The notes under the pieces: model-generated | What the model was told of the DNA's origin: nothing | Databases searched by the model: none | Seen by the model: only the letters and a program-made list of their open reading frames with translations | Part shown: positions 1 through 6,970 of the stretch, piece after piece | How the letters are laid out: each line of letters starts with the position of its first letter | How positions within the stretch are numbered: position 1 is the first letter of the stretch | Made by a program: the position numbers and the translations under genes | Assembly (NCBI RefSeq): GCF_002163875.1 | Contig: NZ_CP019333.1 | Location: forward strand, 998,864-1,062,863 | Length of the DNA: 64,000 nucleotides | DNA from: Gilvibacter sp. SZ-19 | GTDB taxonomy: Bacteria > Bacteroidota > Bacteroidia > Flavobacteriales > Flavobacteriaceae | Direction: 5' to 3'

Positions 1-166
1 AATAGTAATCATTCTCAAAAGGTTCTAAAATCACTAGTTTGTCAGAAGGAACATTGAGACTATCGGCAGAAAGCCGACCGATTTGATCAAATCTTTCGTC
101 GTCTTCAACATAGTTTATTGGACTGAAAGAACCTGAACCTTCAATGAGTTGTTCAATGATATGCAT
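1..166 (-). CDS. Unrecognised protein, N-terminal 55 codons only
   Basis: Open frame on the minus strand from an ATG at 166 (inside the palindrome ATGCAT) that runs off the window edge, so only about 55 residues are visible. The frame has a stop shortly upstream of this ATG, which supports the start. The peptide begins MHIIEQLIEGSGSFSPINYV and is rich in acidic residues (EDDERFD, LEPFEND). I do not recognise a family. Its upstream region (167-369) carries the two hairpin units and the tRNA-Leu terminator described separately. The real protein may be much longer. Confidence 0.5.
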   Translation of the reverse strand, partial: MHIIEQLIEGSGSFSPINYVEDDERFDQIGRLSADSLNVPSDKLVILEPFENDYY

Positions 167-245
167 GGAGTGAAGTTAGCGGAAAACAGAATTGTAAACA
201 ACAGCTTGTTTTGGGATTGTTTTGCGAGGCATCAACACTCGCTTT

Positions 246-320
246 GTGGGATTCATTTGTTTCACAAATGTTCCAACAACAGCACCGCTCAGTGGGATTC
301 AACCGCGAAGCGGTTGTTCC
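246..320. repeat. Two 29-nt palindromic units with identical flanks and exchanged stems
   Basis: Units at 246-274 and 292-320 have the same length and the same ends (GTGGGATTCA at the left, TGTTCC at the right). Their central 13 bases differ completely but are self-complementary in both: TTTGT-TTC-ACAAA in the first and ACCGC-GAA-GCGGT in the second. Counting the flanking CA/TG, each makes a 7-bp hairpin with a 3-nt loop, and the loops TTC and GAA are each other's complement. Stem sequence changing while pairing is kept indicates selection on structure. On the minus strand the units lie in the region upstream of the partial gene that starts at 166. A further GGGATT occurs near 215 without a matching right flank. 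Confidence 0.6.
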
Positions 321-369
321 CTTCACGGCACTGTTGAGAACCACAAAAGGAAACACATCGCATTACTCC

Positions 370-403
370 AAAAAAGAAGCGAGCTTCTTTTTTGAAGCTC
401 GCT
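370..403 (-). terminator. Intrinsic terminator of tRNA-Leu
   Basis: Read on the minus strand, a perfect 10-bp stem (AGCGAGCTTC / GAAGCTCGCT, 378-403) with an A6 loop is followed at once by TCTTTTTT. It lies about 30 nt beyond the 3' end of the tRNA-Leu gene. An alternative 11-bp pairing (370-380 with 383-393) exists but has only a 2-nt loop. Confidence 0.75.
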
Positions 404-432
404 CGAATTTCCACATTTTTTGTGGTTCATTG

Positions 433-514
433 TACCTTGGGTGGGAATCGAACCCACACTCCCGAAAGAACTGGATTTTGAATCCAGCGCGTCTACCAAT
501 TCCGCCACCAAGGC
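433..514 (-). tRNA. tRNA-Leu (anticodon CAA)
   Basis: The minus-strand sequence folds as a class II tRNA. The acceptor stem is GCCTTGG pairing with CCAAGGT (first pair G-U), followed by discriminator A. The anticodon stem is CTGGA/TCCAG around loop TTCAAAA, giving anticodon CAA, which reads UUG. A long variable arm (TTCTTTCGGGAG) and the T arm GTGGG-TTCGATT-CCCAC follow. The 3' CCA is not encoded. The 82-nt length and the long variable arm fit tRNA-Leu. Confidence 0.95.
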
Positions 515-526
515 TTATCGGGACGG

Positions 527-559
527 CAAAAATACATAAAATGTTCAATTAATTGCCAA
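527..559 (-). promoter_or_regulatory. Candidate promoter of tRNA-Leu
   Basis: On the minus strand a -7 box TATTTTTG (527-534) matches the Bacteroidota consensus TAnnTTTG exactly. A -33 TTG (557-559) lies 22 nt upstream. The predicted transcription start falls a few bases before the tRNA 5' end at 514. Confidence 0.6.
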
Positions 560-601
560 ATATTAGGGCTAAAAATATTCGGGATGATTTTGTGATTTTT
601 T

Positions 602-609
602 TACCTTTG
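602..609 (+). promoter_or_regulatory. Candidate -7 box for prs
   Basis: TACCTTTG is an exact match to the Bacteroidota -7 consensus TAnnTTTG and lies 29 nt before the prs ATG. No TTG at normal -33 spacing is visible, so only the -7 element is claimed. Confidence 0.45.
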
Positions 610-638
610 TGACCACCAACTAATACACCCACAAAAAT

Positions 639-1580
639 ATGCCTGGAGCTGTTCCTCAACCCAAGATTTTTGCTTGTAAACAAAGTCAAGAACTCGCTGA
701 AAAAATTGCCGAGCAATTTGGCGAGCCATTAGGGAATGTGATCACCTCCACCTATTCAGATGGGGAGTTTCAACCCTCTTTTGAGGAATCGGTTCGCGGA
801 GCACGTGTATTTATAATCGGCTCTACTTTTCCACCTTCGGACCACCTGATGGAAATGCTGCTCACGTGTGACGCTGCAAAACGCGCTTCTGCAAGACATA
901 TCACGGCTGTACTTCCTTACTTTGGTTGGGCACGTCAAGACAGAAAAGACAAGCCGAGAGTTCCTATCGCGGCTAAAATGGTGGCTAAAATGTTGGAGGC
1001 TGCTGGGGCAACGCGTATCATTACCATGGACCTCCACGCAGACCAGATCCAAGGGTTCTTTGAAAAACCAGTGGATCACCTTTTTGCCTCGACCATCTTT
1101 TTACCCTATTTAAAACAGCTCAACTTAGACGAGCTTACTATTGCTTCTCCAGATATGGGAGGTTCTAAACGAGCCTACGCCTATTCTAAAGCCCTAGAAA
1201 GTGATGTAGTGATCTGCTACAAGCAACGCGCCAAGGCCAATGTGATCTCTCACATGGAACTCATAGGTAATGTAGAAGGCAAGAATGTAGTCTTGGTAGA
1301 CGATATGGTAGACACTGCCGGAACCCTCACCAAAGCTGCCGATCTTATGATGGAACGCGGCGCCAAAAGTGTAAGAGCTATCTGTACTCACCCTATCCTT
1401 TCCGGACAGGCCTATGAGCGTTTAGAGAACTCACAATTGGAAGAACTTATCGTAACCGACACTATTCCACTCAGACAGCAATCTCCAAAGCTTCGTGTGT
1501 TGAGTTGTGCGCCACTTTTTGCCTCTGTAATGCAAAGTGTGAACACCAACAGTTCTATCAGTTCTAAATTCTTGATGTAA
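639..1580 (+). CDS. prs: Ribose-phosphate pyrophosphokinase (PRPP synthetase)
   Basis: Makes 5-phosphoribosyl-1-pyrophosphate from ribose 5-phosphate and ATP, the entry compound for purine, pyrimidine, His, Trp and NAD synthesis; cytosolic. The 313 residues match the usual class I length. Visible motifs are the ATP-site segment YFGWARQDRK (94-103), DLHADQIQGFF (131-141) and the PRPP-binding loop VVLVDDMVDTAGTL (about 217-230). The ATG at 639 follows a -7 box and gives a normal N terminus. It stands alone: rplY starts 264 nt downstream behind its own structured leader. Family assignment is secure. Confidence 0.97.
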   Translation: MPGAVPQPKIFACKQSQELAEKIAEQFGEPLGNVITSTYSDGEFQPSFEESVRGARVFIIGSTFPPSDHLMEMLLTCDAAKRASARHITAVLPYFGWARQDRKDKPRVPIAAKMVAKMLEAAGATRIITMDLHADQIQGFFEKPVDHLFASTIFLPYLKQLNLDELTIASPDMGGSKRAYAYSKALESDVVICYKQRAKANVISHMELIGNVEGKNVVLVDDMVDTAGTLTKAADLMMERGAKSVRAICTHPILSGQAYERLENSQLEELIVTDTIPLRQQSPKLRVLSCAPLFASVMQSVNTNSSISSKFLM

Positions 1581-1707
1581 TCCGCAGAGAATAAGCCTTT
1601 AAGGCATTGTAAAAAAAGTCGGATTTACTTTCAGCTACCAAAAAAATTTGGGATATTTGCAGCCGTTTTCCACTTATCGTGGTTAACCACATGCAAATAA
1701 TTGCAAA

Positions 1708-1847
1708 TGAAATGAGCGGAAATAAATTTATTTTTTCTGCTTGTCAACTGAAAAAATGTAAATTTTTTGCGCGAAAGCGAAGCGGTTGATTTACGCAGAA
1801 AATTTTTGCGAAGTTCATTTCAGGAGCACAAAATTTTTAAGTAAATG
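1708..1847 (+). promoter_or_regulatory. Structured 5' leader element, copy A (before rplY)
   Basis: These 140 nt, from TGAAATGAG to the rplY start codon, resemble 13452-13591 before the DUF4199 gene. The core 1763-1807 is identical to 13505-13549 at 41 of 45 positions, including an invariant CGAAAGCGAAGCGGTTGAT. The left arm (GCGgAAAtAAATTTA, from about 1716) can pair with TAAATTTTTTGCGC (ending near 1772). The third pair of this stem is G-C here and A-U in copy B, a compensatory change. The 3' end AAAATTTTTAAgTAaATG is also conserved. The role is unknown; a cis-regulatory RNA is inferred from position and pairing. Confidence 0.6.
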
Positions 1848-2483
1848 AAGTCAATTACAATTAACGGATCTCAAAGAGAAAGCGTGGGCAAGGTAGCTAC
1901 CAAAGCCTTACGTAATGCTGGAAAGGTTCCCTGCGTAGTATACGGAGGAGAAACACCGATTCACTTTTCAGCGCCAGAATTAGCGTTCAAAGACTTGGTG
2001 TACACTCCAGACGTACACACAGTTGTGATTGCGCTAGAAGACGGCACAAACATCAATGCTGTATTGCAAGACATTCAGTTCCACCCGGTAACTGATCGTA
2101 TCCTGCACATCGATTTTTACCAGATCTTCGACGACAAGGAAATCACTATGAATATTCCTGTACGTCTGGTAGGTAACTCTCGTGGTGTACGTAATGGAGG
2201 GGTACTTCGTTTTGTAAACCGTAAACTTCGTGTGAAAGCTATCCCAGCTAACTTGCCAGATTATATCGAGGCAGACATCACTGAGTTGCGTATTGGTAAC
2301 AAGCTTTATGTTACTGCATTGACAGACGATGCTTACACCATCATGCACCCAGACAACACTGTTGTTGTACAGGTGAGAACTTCTCGTAACGCTGTTGACG
2401 AAGCGGACGAAGACGAAGATGAAGACGCAGAAGAAGGTGCGGAAGCAGCAGATGCTCCTGCAGAAGCTCCTGCCGAAGAATAG
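1845..2483 (+). CDS. rplY: 50S ribosomal protein L25 (general stress protein Ctc type)
   Basis: Binds 5S rRNA in the large ribosomal subunit. The 212 residues comprise an N-terminal L25 beta-barrel (about 1-92), the TL5/Ctc C-terminal domain (about 95-182) and a strongly acidic, Ala-rich tail (about 186-212), an arrangement usual in Bacteroidota. The ATG is preceded by an A/T-rich TAAGTAA rather than a Shine-Dalgarno sequence. It lies directly behind the duplicated leader element and ends in an intrinsic terminator, so it is probably transcribed from its own promoter. The leader is the most likely place for regulation. Confidence 0.95.
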   Translation: MKSITINGSQRESVGKVATKALRNAGKVPCVVYGGETPIHFSAPELAFKDLVYTPDVHTVVIALEDGTNINAVLQDIQFHPVTDRILHIDFYQIFDDKEITMNIPVRLVGNSRGVRNGGVLRFVNRKLRVKAIPANLPDYIEADITELRIGNKLYVTALTDDAYTIMHPDNTVVVQVRTSRNAVDEADEDEDEDAEEGAEAADAPAEAPAEE

Positions 2484-2505
2484 ATCTTCTAGTTCACGAA
2501 CATAT

Positions 2506-2549
2506 AAAAGAGTCCGCTTGGTTATCAATTTAAGCGGACTCTTTTTATT
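2506..2549 (+). terminator. Intrinsic terminator after rplY
   Basis: A 14-bp inverted repeat (AAAAGAGTCCGCTT, 2506-2519, pairing with 2532-2545) with a 12-nt loop runs into a T-rich tract. It sits 22 nt after the rplY stop and just before pth. Confidence 0.85.
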
Positions 2550-2564
2550 TTTACAAAAAAAAGG

Positions 2565-3194
2565 ATGCTCGCATTTTTAAAGCGACTTTTTGGATTAGAC
2601 GCTCCTAGCGAGCCCGAGCAAGATCCCATGAAGAAATTTCTAATTGTGGGTTTGGGTAATATTGGACCCAAATACGACAACACCAGACACAATATTGGCT
2701 TTGCGGTTGCAGATGCCCTGGCGCTCAGACATGAGGCCACTTTCGAGTCTAAGAAATTAGGTGATATTGCCAAGTTCCGCATCAAGGGCCGTCAACTGAT
2801 CTTGCTCAAACCGAGCACCTATATGAATCTAAGCGGCAAGGCGGTGAGCTATTGGCTCAAACAGGAAAAGGTTCCTCTAGAGAATCTATTGGTCATTACC
2901 GACGATTTAAACCTGCCTTTTGGTAGCATCCGATTAAAGAAAAAAGGGTCAGACGGAGGTCACAACGGTCTTAAAGACATTCAAGCCACGCTAAATACTA
3001 CCTCTTACAACCGATTCCGATTTGGGATCAGTGATAAATTTTCTAAGGGCAGACAAGTGGATTATGTGCTCAGCGAGTGGACCGAAGACGAACAAAACGC
3101 ACTTAAAGAGCGCTTACCCATTAGCGCTGATGCGATAGAATCCTTTGCCCTCGCGGGAATGGATCACACCATGAACAACTTTAACGGTAAATAA
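2565..3194 (+). CDS. pth: Peptidyl-tRNA hydrolase
   Basis: Cleaves peptidyl-tRNA released by stalled or drop-off ribosomes; essential cytosolic enzyme. Landmarks are GLGN (29-32), the catalytic His in NTRHNIGF (His42), KPSTYMNLSG with Asn88, TDDLNLP with the Asp at 113/114, and GGHNG (131-135). At 209 residues it is slightly longer than the common 185-195. The first about 21 residues precede the normal domain, so an alternative start at Met22 (2628) is possible. ribF follows after 1 nt, so the two are co-transcribed. Confidence 0.93.
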   Translation: MLAFLKRLFGLDAPSEPEQDPMKKFLIVGLGNIGPKYDNTRHNIGFAVADALALRHEATFESKKLGDIAKFRIKGRQLILLKPSTYMNLSGKAVSYWLKQEKVPLENLLVITDDLNLPFGSIRLKKKGSDGGHNGLKDIQATLNTTSYNRFRFGISDKFSKGRQVDYVLSEWTEDEQNALKERLPISADAIESFALAGMDHTMNNFNGK

Positions 3195-3195
3195 G

Positions 3196-4128
3196 ATGCA
3201 AACCTACGCCTCGGCAAGCGATTTTGAAGGACAGACCCAAACGGTAGTTACCATAGGGACCTTTGACGGCGTACATGCCGGGCACAGAGTATTGCTTAAA
3301 AGACTCACCGACGGCGCAAGAGCTATGGGTTGCGAGTCTGTGATCTTTACTATGTTTCCGCATCCGCGAATGGTCTTACAACCGGATGTGGACATCAAAC
3401 TCATTCAAACCATAGCAGAACGCCAACAATTACTTGAAAGCGTTGGCATTGACCATTTGGTCATAGAACCTTTTACCAAGTCTTTTTCGCGTATGAGCGC
3501 AGAAGATTTTGTACAACAGATCTTGGTCAATCAGCTTCAGGCTAAAAAAGTGATCATAGGCTATGATCATCGCTTCGGACGCAATAGACGCGCCGATGTA
3601 AAAGACCTCAGAAGATTTGGTCAAGAGTTTGGCTTCGAAGTTGAAGAGGTAAGTGCTCAAGAGGTTGACGAGATAACCGTGAGTTCTACCAAGATCAGAA
3701 AAGCACTTTTAGACGGCGATCTGGACACAGCAAACACCTACTTGGTCGATCCCTTCACACTTACAGGCACTATCACCAAAGGACGTGGTCTGGGGAGAAC
3801 CTTGGGTTACCCTACGGCCAATTTGGAGGTGGAAGAAAACTACAAACTCATCCCTAAAAATGGGGTTTATATCGTAAAGAGCGAAATAGACGACACTTCT
3901 GTTTACGGGCTTATGAACATAGGAACCAACCCTACTGTTGGCGGCGAAACTACCAGCATAGAGACCTATTTTATGGACTTTGACGGCGACCTTTATGGGC
4001 GTAAACTGCAGATCGAATTGCTCTCGCGCATACGCGACGAGCAACGTTTCGGATCTACTGCCGAACTTATCGCAGCCATAGCGGAAGATCAGAAAATTGC
4101 AAAGGCCTATGTTAGATCGCGTCAATAA
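3196..4128 (+). CDS. ribF: Bifunctional riboflavin kinase / FAD synthetase
   Basis: Converts riboflavin to FMN and FMN to FAD. The N-terminal FAD synthetase half shows the nucleotidyltransferase motif GTFDGVHAGH (21-30) and a second site segment SSTKIRKAL. The C-terminal riboflavin kinase half shows GRGLGRTLGYPTANL and a MNIGTNPTV segment. The length of 310 residues is standard. The start lies 1 nt after the pth stop, and the 3' end overlaps the next ORF by 20 nt, pointing to one transcript pth-ribF-HTTM gene. Confidence 0.96.
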   Translation: MQTYASASDFEGQTQTVVTIGTFDGVHAGHRVLLKRLTDGARAMGCESVIFTMFPHPRMVLQPDVDIKLIQTIAERQQLLESVGIDHLVIEPFTKSFSRMSAEDFVQQILVNQLQAKKVIIGYDHRFGRNRRADVKDLRRFGQEFGFEVEEVSAQEVDEITVSSTKIRKALLDGDLDTANTYLVDPFTLTGTITKGRGLGRTLGYPTANLEVEENYKLIPKNGVYIVKSEIDDTSVYGLMNIGTNPTVGGETTSIETYFMDFDGDLYGRKLQIELLSRIRDEQRFGSTAELIAAIAEDQKIAKAYVRSRQ

Positions 4129-5473
4129 CTACCTTTTTACACGTGTAGACAATGCCGGACTGGTCTTGTTTCGCATTGCCTTCGGGTTCTTACTCGCAGT
4201 CGAAGCTTACGGAGCTATAGCTACTGGCTGGGTTAAAAGAACTTTGGTAGAACCGGAGTTCACTTTCAATTTTATCGGATTCGATTTCTTACAACCCCTG
4301 CCCGGAAACGGTATGTATATCTACTTTGCGGTGATGGGTGTCTTTGGAATTCTCGTTATGCTCGGCTACAAATACCGCTGGAGCATGGCTGGCTACGCCT
4401 TGATGTGGACCTGTGTCTACCTGATGCAAAAATCGTCTTATAACAATCATTATTATTTAATGATGCTGCTTACTTGGATGATGGTCTTGTTACCCGCTGC
4501 AGGCAGAATGTCTTTAGACGCCAAGTTGAATCCGCAGCGCAAAAGTATAAGCATGCCCCGTTGGGTATCTGTCTTAGTTGTTGGCCAGCTCTTAATTGTA
4601 TTTACCTACGCGGCTGTCGCAAAAATTTATCCCGACTGGTTAGACGGAACAGTGACTCGGATCTTTATGCGAGGCAAGGCGCATTATTGGCTCATTGGCG
4701 ATTTTTTACAACTGCCTTGGGTTCATTTAGGCATGGCTTATTTTGGAATTCTCTTTGACCTTTTGGTGATTCCGATGTACCTCTGGCGCAAGACCCGTTG
4801 GTTGGCCTTTGGCTTATCGCTGTTCTTTCACCTGTTCAATTCCGCAGTATTTCACATTGGGATCTTCCCGTATATGTCAATCGCTTTTGCCCTCTTCTTT
4901 TTCTCTAGCGAAACGCTGGTAAAACGATTCATGCCCAAAGAAGATGTTTACCAAGGCAACGAGGTAAGACTTCCAAAAACTGCTGCCTTTACCACAACTG
5001 CTTTGGCCGTCTATCTGATAATTCAATTTGCATTGCCTTTAAGACATTGGTTTATTGCTGAGCCTGTTTTGTGGACAGAAGAAGGTCATCGACTCTCTTG
5101 GCGGATGATGCTGCGGACCAAATCCGGGCGGGTCATTTACTATATTGTCGATAAGGCCGATCCGAACAAAAAGAAAATCGCCTACAACTACAAAGACCTG
5201 CTGAGTAAAAAACAATACCGCTCTTTCAGGACCAAGCCCGACTTTATTTGGCAACTTGCGCAACGCATCCATCAGATAGAAAAAGATAAGGGCAAAGATG
5301 TGGAGGTCTATGCCACGGTACGCATTAAAGTCAATGCCGGTGATTACCATCTGCTAATCGATGAGAAGGTAGACCTAGCAGCAGTATCTTGGGACCACAT
5401 TAAACACAATCCTTGGATTTTGCCCGCACCAGAGAATTTTACCCAGCCCAGACCCACTCCAAGCGAGCAATAA
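4109..5473 (+). CDS. HTTM domain membrane protein, vitamin K-dependent gamma-carboxylase-like
   Basis: A 454-residue membrane protein homologous to gamma-glutamyl carboxylase (HTTM domain), with about eight hydrophobic helices in the first 320 residues and a soluble C-terminal part. The segment YAAVAKIYPDWLDG aligns with the catalytic region of the animal enzyme (GVKKLDADW), keeping the second Lys (here Lys172), the proposed base. This suggests chemistry may be retained; no substrate is evident. The ATG at 4109 is chosen over a TTG 12 nt upstream; it overlaps the end of ribF by 20 nt. Homologues in marine bacteria have been described as likely horizontally acquired (established knowledge); function here is inference. 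Confidence 0.8.
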   Translation: MLDRVNNYLFTRVDNAGLVLFRIAFGFLLAVEAYGAIATGWVKRTLVEPEFTFNFIGFDFLQPLPGNGMYIYFAVMGVFGILVMLGYKYRWSMAGYALMWTCVYLMQKSSYNNHYYLMMLLTWMMVLLPAAGRMSLDAKLNPQRKSISMPRWVSVLVVGQLLIVFTYAAVAKIYPDWLDGTVTRIFMRGKAHYWLIGDFLQLPWVHLGMAYFGILFDLLVIPMYLWRKTRWLAFGLSLFFHLFNSAVFHIGIFPYMSIAFALFFFSSETLVKRFMPKEDVYQGNEVRLPKTAAFTTTALAVYLIIQFALPLRHWFIAEPVLWTEEGHRLSWRMMLRTKSGRVIYYIVDKADPNKKKIAYNYKDLLSKKQYRSFRTKPDFIWQLAQRIHQIEKDKGKDVEVYATVRIKVNAGDYHLLIDEKVDLAAVSWDHIKHNPWILPAPENFTQPRPTPSEQ

Positions 5474-5546
5474 ACTCCTTGCTACAAGACCAGTAAATAG
5501 CCCGTATTATTTAGCGTTTCCGCTGTGATAACTAGGCCGTAATGTT

Positions 5547-5554
5547 TAAATTTG
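5547..5554 (+). promoter_or_regulatory. Candidate -7 box for serS
   Basis: TAAATTTG is an exact match to TAnnTTTG, 22 nt before the serS ATG. No convincing TTG at -33 is present. Confidence 0.35.
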
Positions 5555-5576
5555 GGGCCTAATTCAAACAGAACTC

Positions 5577-6848
5577 ATGTTACAGGTTAGTGAAATTCGC
5601 GAACACAAAGACCGCTTTGCCAAAGCCTTGGCCAAACGCGGTTTGGACGCTATGCCCATTATAGAAGAAGTGCTAAAAGCCGATGAGCTCCGCAGAAAAA
5701 CGCAGGCTGAGCTGGATGAAACTCTGGCCCAATCCAACACTTTTTCTAAAGAGATCGGGCAGTTGTTCAAAAGTGGCGAAGTACAAAAAGCCAACCTGTT
5801 AAAAGAAAAAACCGCCGGACTCAAGGAGCAGTCTAAAACACTACAAGAACAACTCAACACCGCGGCAGATAAGCTGCAGGAATTGCTGTTTACGCTTCCC
5901 AATATTCCCAACGAAGCGGTGCCAGAAGGTAGCAGTGATGAAGACAATGTAGAGACCGAGCGTCATGGGACCATTCCTAGCTTACACGAAGGAGCGCTTC
6001 CTCACTGGGAGTTAGCCAAAAAATACAATCTGATAGACTTTGAACTCGGAAACAAAGTAACAGGAGCCGGATTTCCGGTCTATATTGGCAAAGGAGCTCG
6101 TTTGCAGCGTGCGCTTATCAGTTATTTCTTAGACAAGAATATAGAAGCCGGTTATACCGAATACCAGGTGCCTCACTTGGTAAACGAAGCTTCGGGTATT
6201 GGAACGGGAAGTTTGCCCGATAAAGAAGGACAAATGTATCACGTTACAGGAGACAATCTGTATTTGATCCCAACGGCAGAAGTGCCTGTGACCAACTTGT
6301 TTAGAGGCGACTTGCTCAATGCCAAGGACCTGCCTATAGCCTGTACGGGTTATACCCCTTGCTTTAGACGCGAAGCCGGATCTTATGGCGCCCATGTTAG
6401 AGGTTTGAATCGCCTGCATCAGTTTGACAAAGTGGAGATTGTTCGCATAGAACATCCAGATCGTTCTTACCAGGCCTTAGAAGAAATGCTTGCTCATGTA
6501 AAGGTGCTCTTAGAAGAACTTGGTCTCCCGTATCGCATTCTTAGACTCTGCGGAGGGGATCTGACCTTTGCCAGTGCCCTAACTTACGATTTCGAGGTAT
6601 TCTCTACCGCCCAAGATCGTTGGTTGGAGGTGTCTTCTGTCTCGAATTTCGAGACCTTTCAGAGCAACCGCATGAAATTGCGTTTTAAAAATGCCGAAGG
6701 CAAGAACGAATTGGCCCATACGCTTAACGGTAGTGCCTTGGCCTTACCGCGTATTTTGGCGAGTATCCTTGAGAATTATCAGACCGAAGATGGGATAAAG
6801 ATCCCTGAGGTCTTAGTTCCTTACTGCGGATTCGACACGATCCAATAA
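5577..6848 (+). CDS. serS: Serine--tRNA ligase
   Basis: Charges tRNA-Ser (and tRNA-Sec where present) with serine. The 423 residues are the standard length. The N-terminal antiparallel coiled-coil arm (about 25-110, rich in Lys/Glu/Gln) is followed by the class II catalytic core. Motifs visible are TAEVPVTN (substrate loop), motif 2 FRREAGSYGAHVRGLNRLHQF, and motif 3 LNGSALALPRILASILENYQ near the C terminus. It is preceded by its own candidate promoter and followed by a 122-nt gap before the TPR gene. Confidence 0.97.
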   Translation: MLQVSEIREHKDRFAKALAKRGLDAMPIIEEVLKADELRRKTQAELDETLAQSNTFSKEIGQLFKSGEVQKANLLKEKTAGLKEQSKTLQEQLNTAADKLQELLFTLPNIPNEAVPEGSSDEDNVETERHGTIPSLHEGALPHWELAKKYNLIDFELGNKVTGAGFPVYIGKGARLQRALISYFLDKNIEAGYTEYQVPHLVNEASGIGTGSLPDKEGQMYHVTGDNLYLIPTAEVPVTNLFRGDLLNAKDLPIACTGYTPCFRREAGSYGAHVRGLNRLHQFDKVEIVRIEHPDRSYQALEEMLAHVKVLLEELGLPYRILRLCGGDLTFASALTYDFEVFSTAQDRWLEVSSVSNFETFQSNRMKLRFKNAEGKNELAHTLNGSALALPRILASILENYQTEDGIKIPEVLVPYCGFDTIQ

Positions 6849-6970
6849 ACATTCTGGCTTGCTTTTTGAAGTAGGTGGATGAGTTTAAAGCCGATCTCAC
6901 CCTGGGCTGCTATTAATTTATTTGGCATCCTTAACGCGGCTTTAAGAACTCAATTGATATCTTTACAAAA

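Noticed and set aside
285..325. GTGGGATTCAACC looked like a tRNA T-arm
   Set aside because: The matching 3' stem and acceptor are absent; the bases pair within the 29-nt unit instead.
153..356. A 67-codon minus-strand frame across the twin hairpin units
   Set aside because: Its sequence is set by the palindromic units and it overlaps the start of the better partial gene in another frame; no protein family pattern.
1763..1807. Leader core as an integrated MITE only
   Set aside because: Not excluded, but no target-site duplication is visible and both copies end exactly at start codons, which favours a regulatory leader.
2034..2528. Long antisense frame (164 codons) opposite rplY
   Set aside because: Product is Val/Phe/Tyr-rich without any domain, and the opposite strand is a clear L25 gene.
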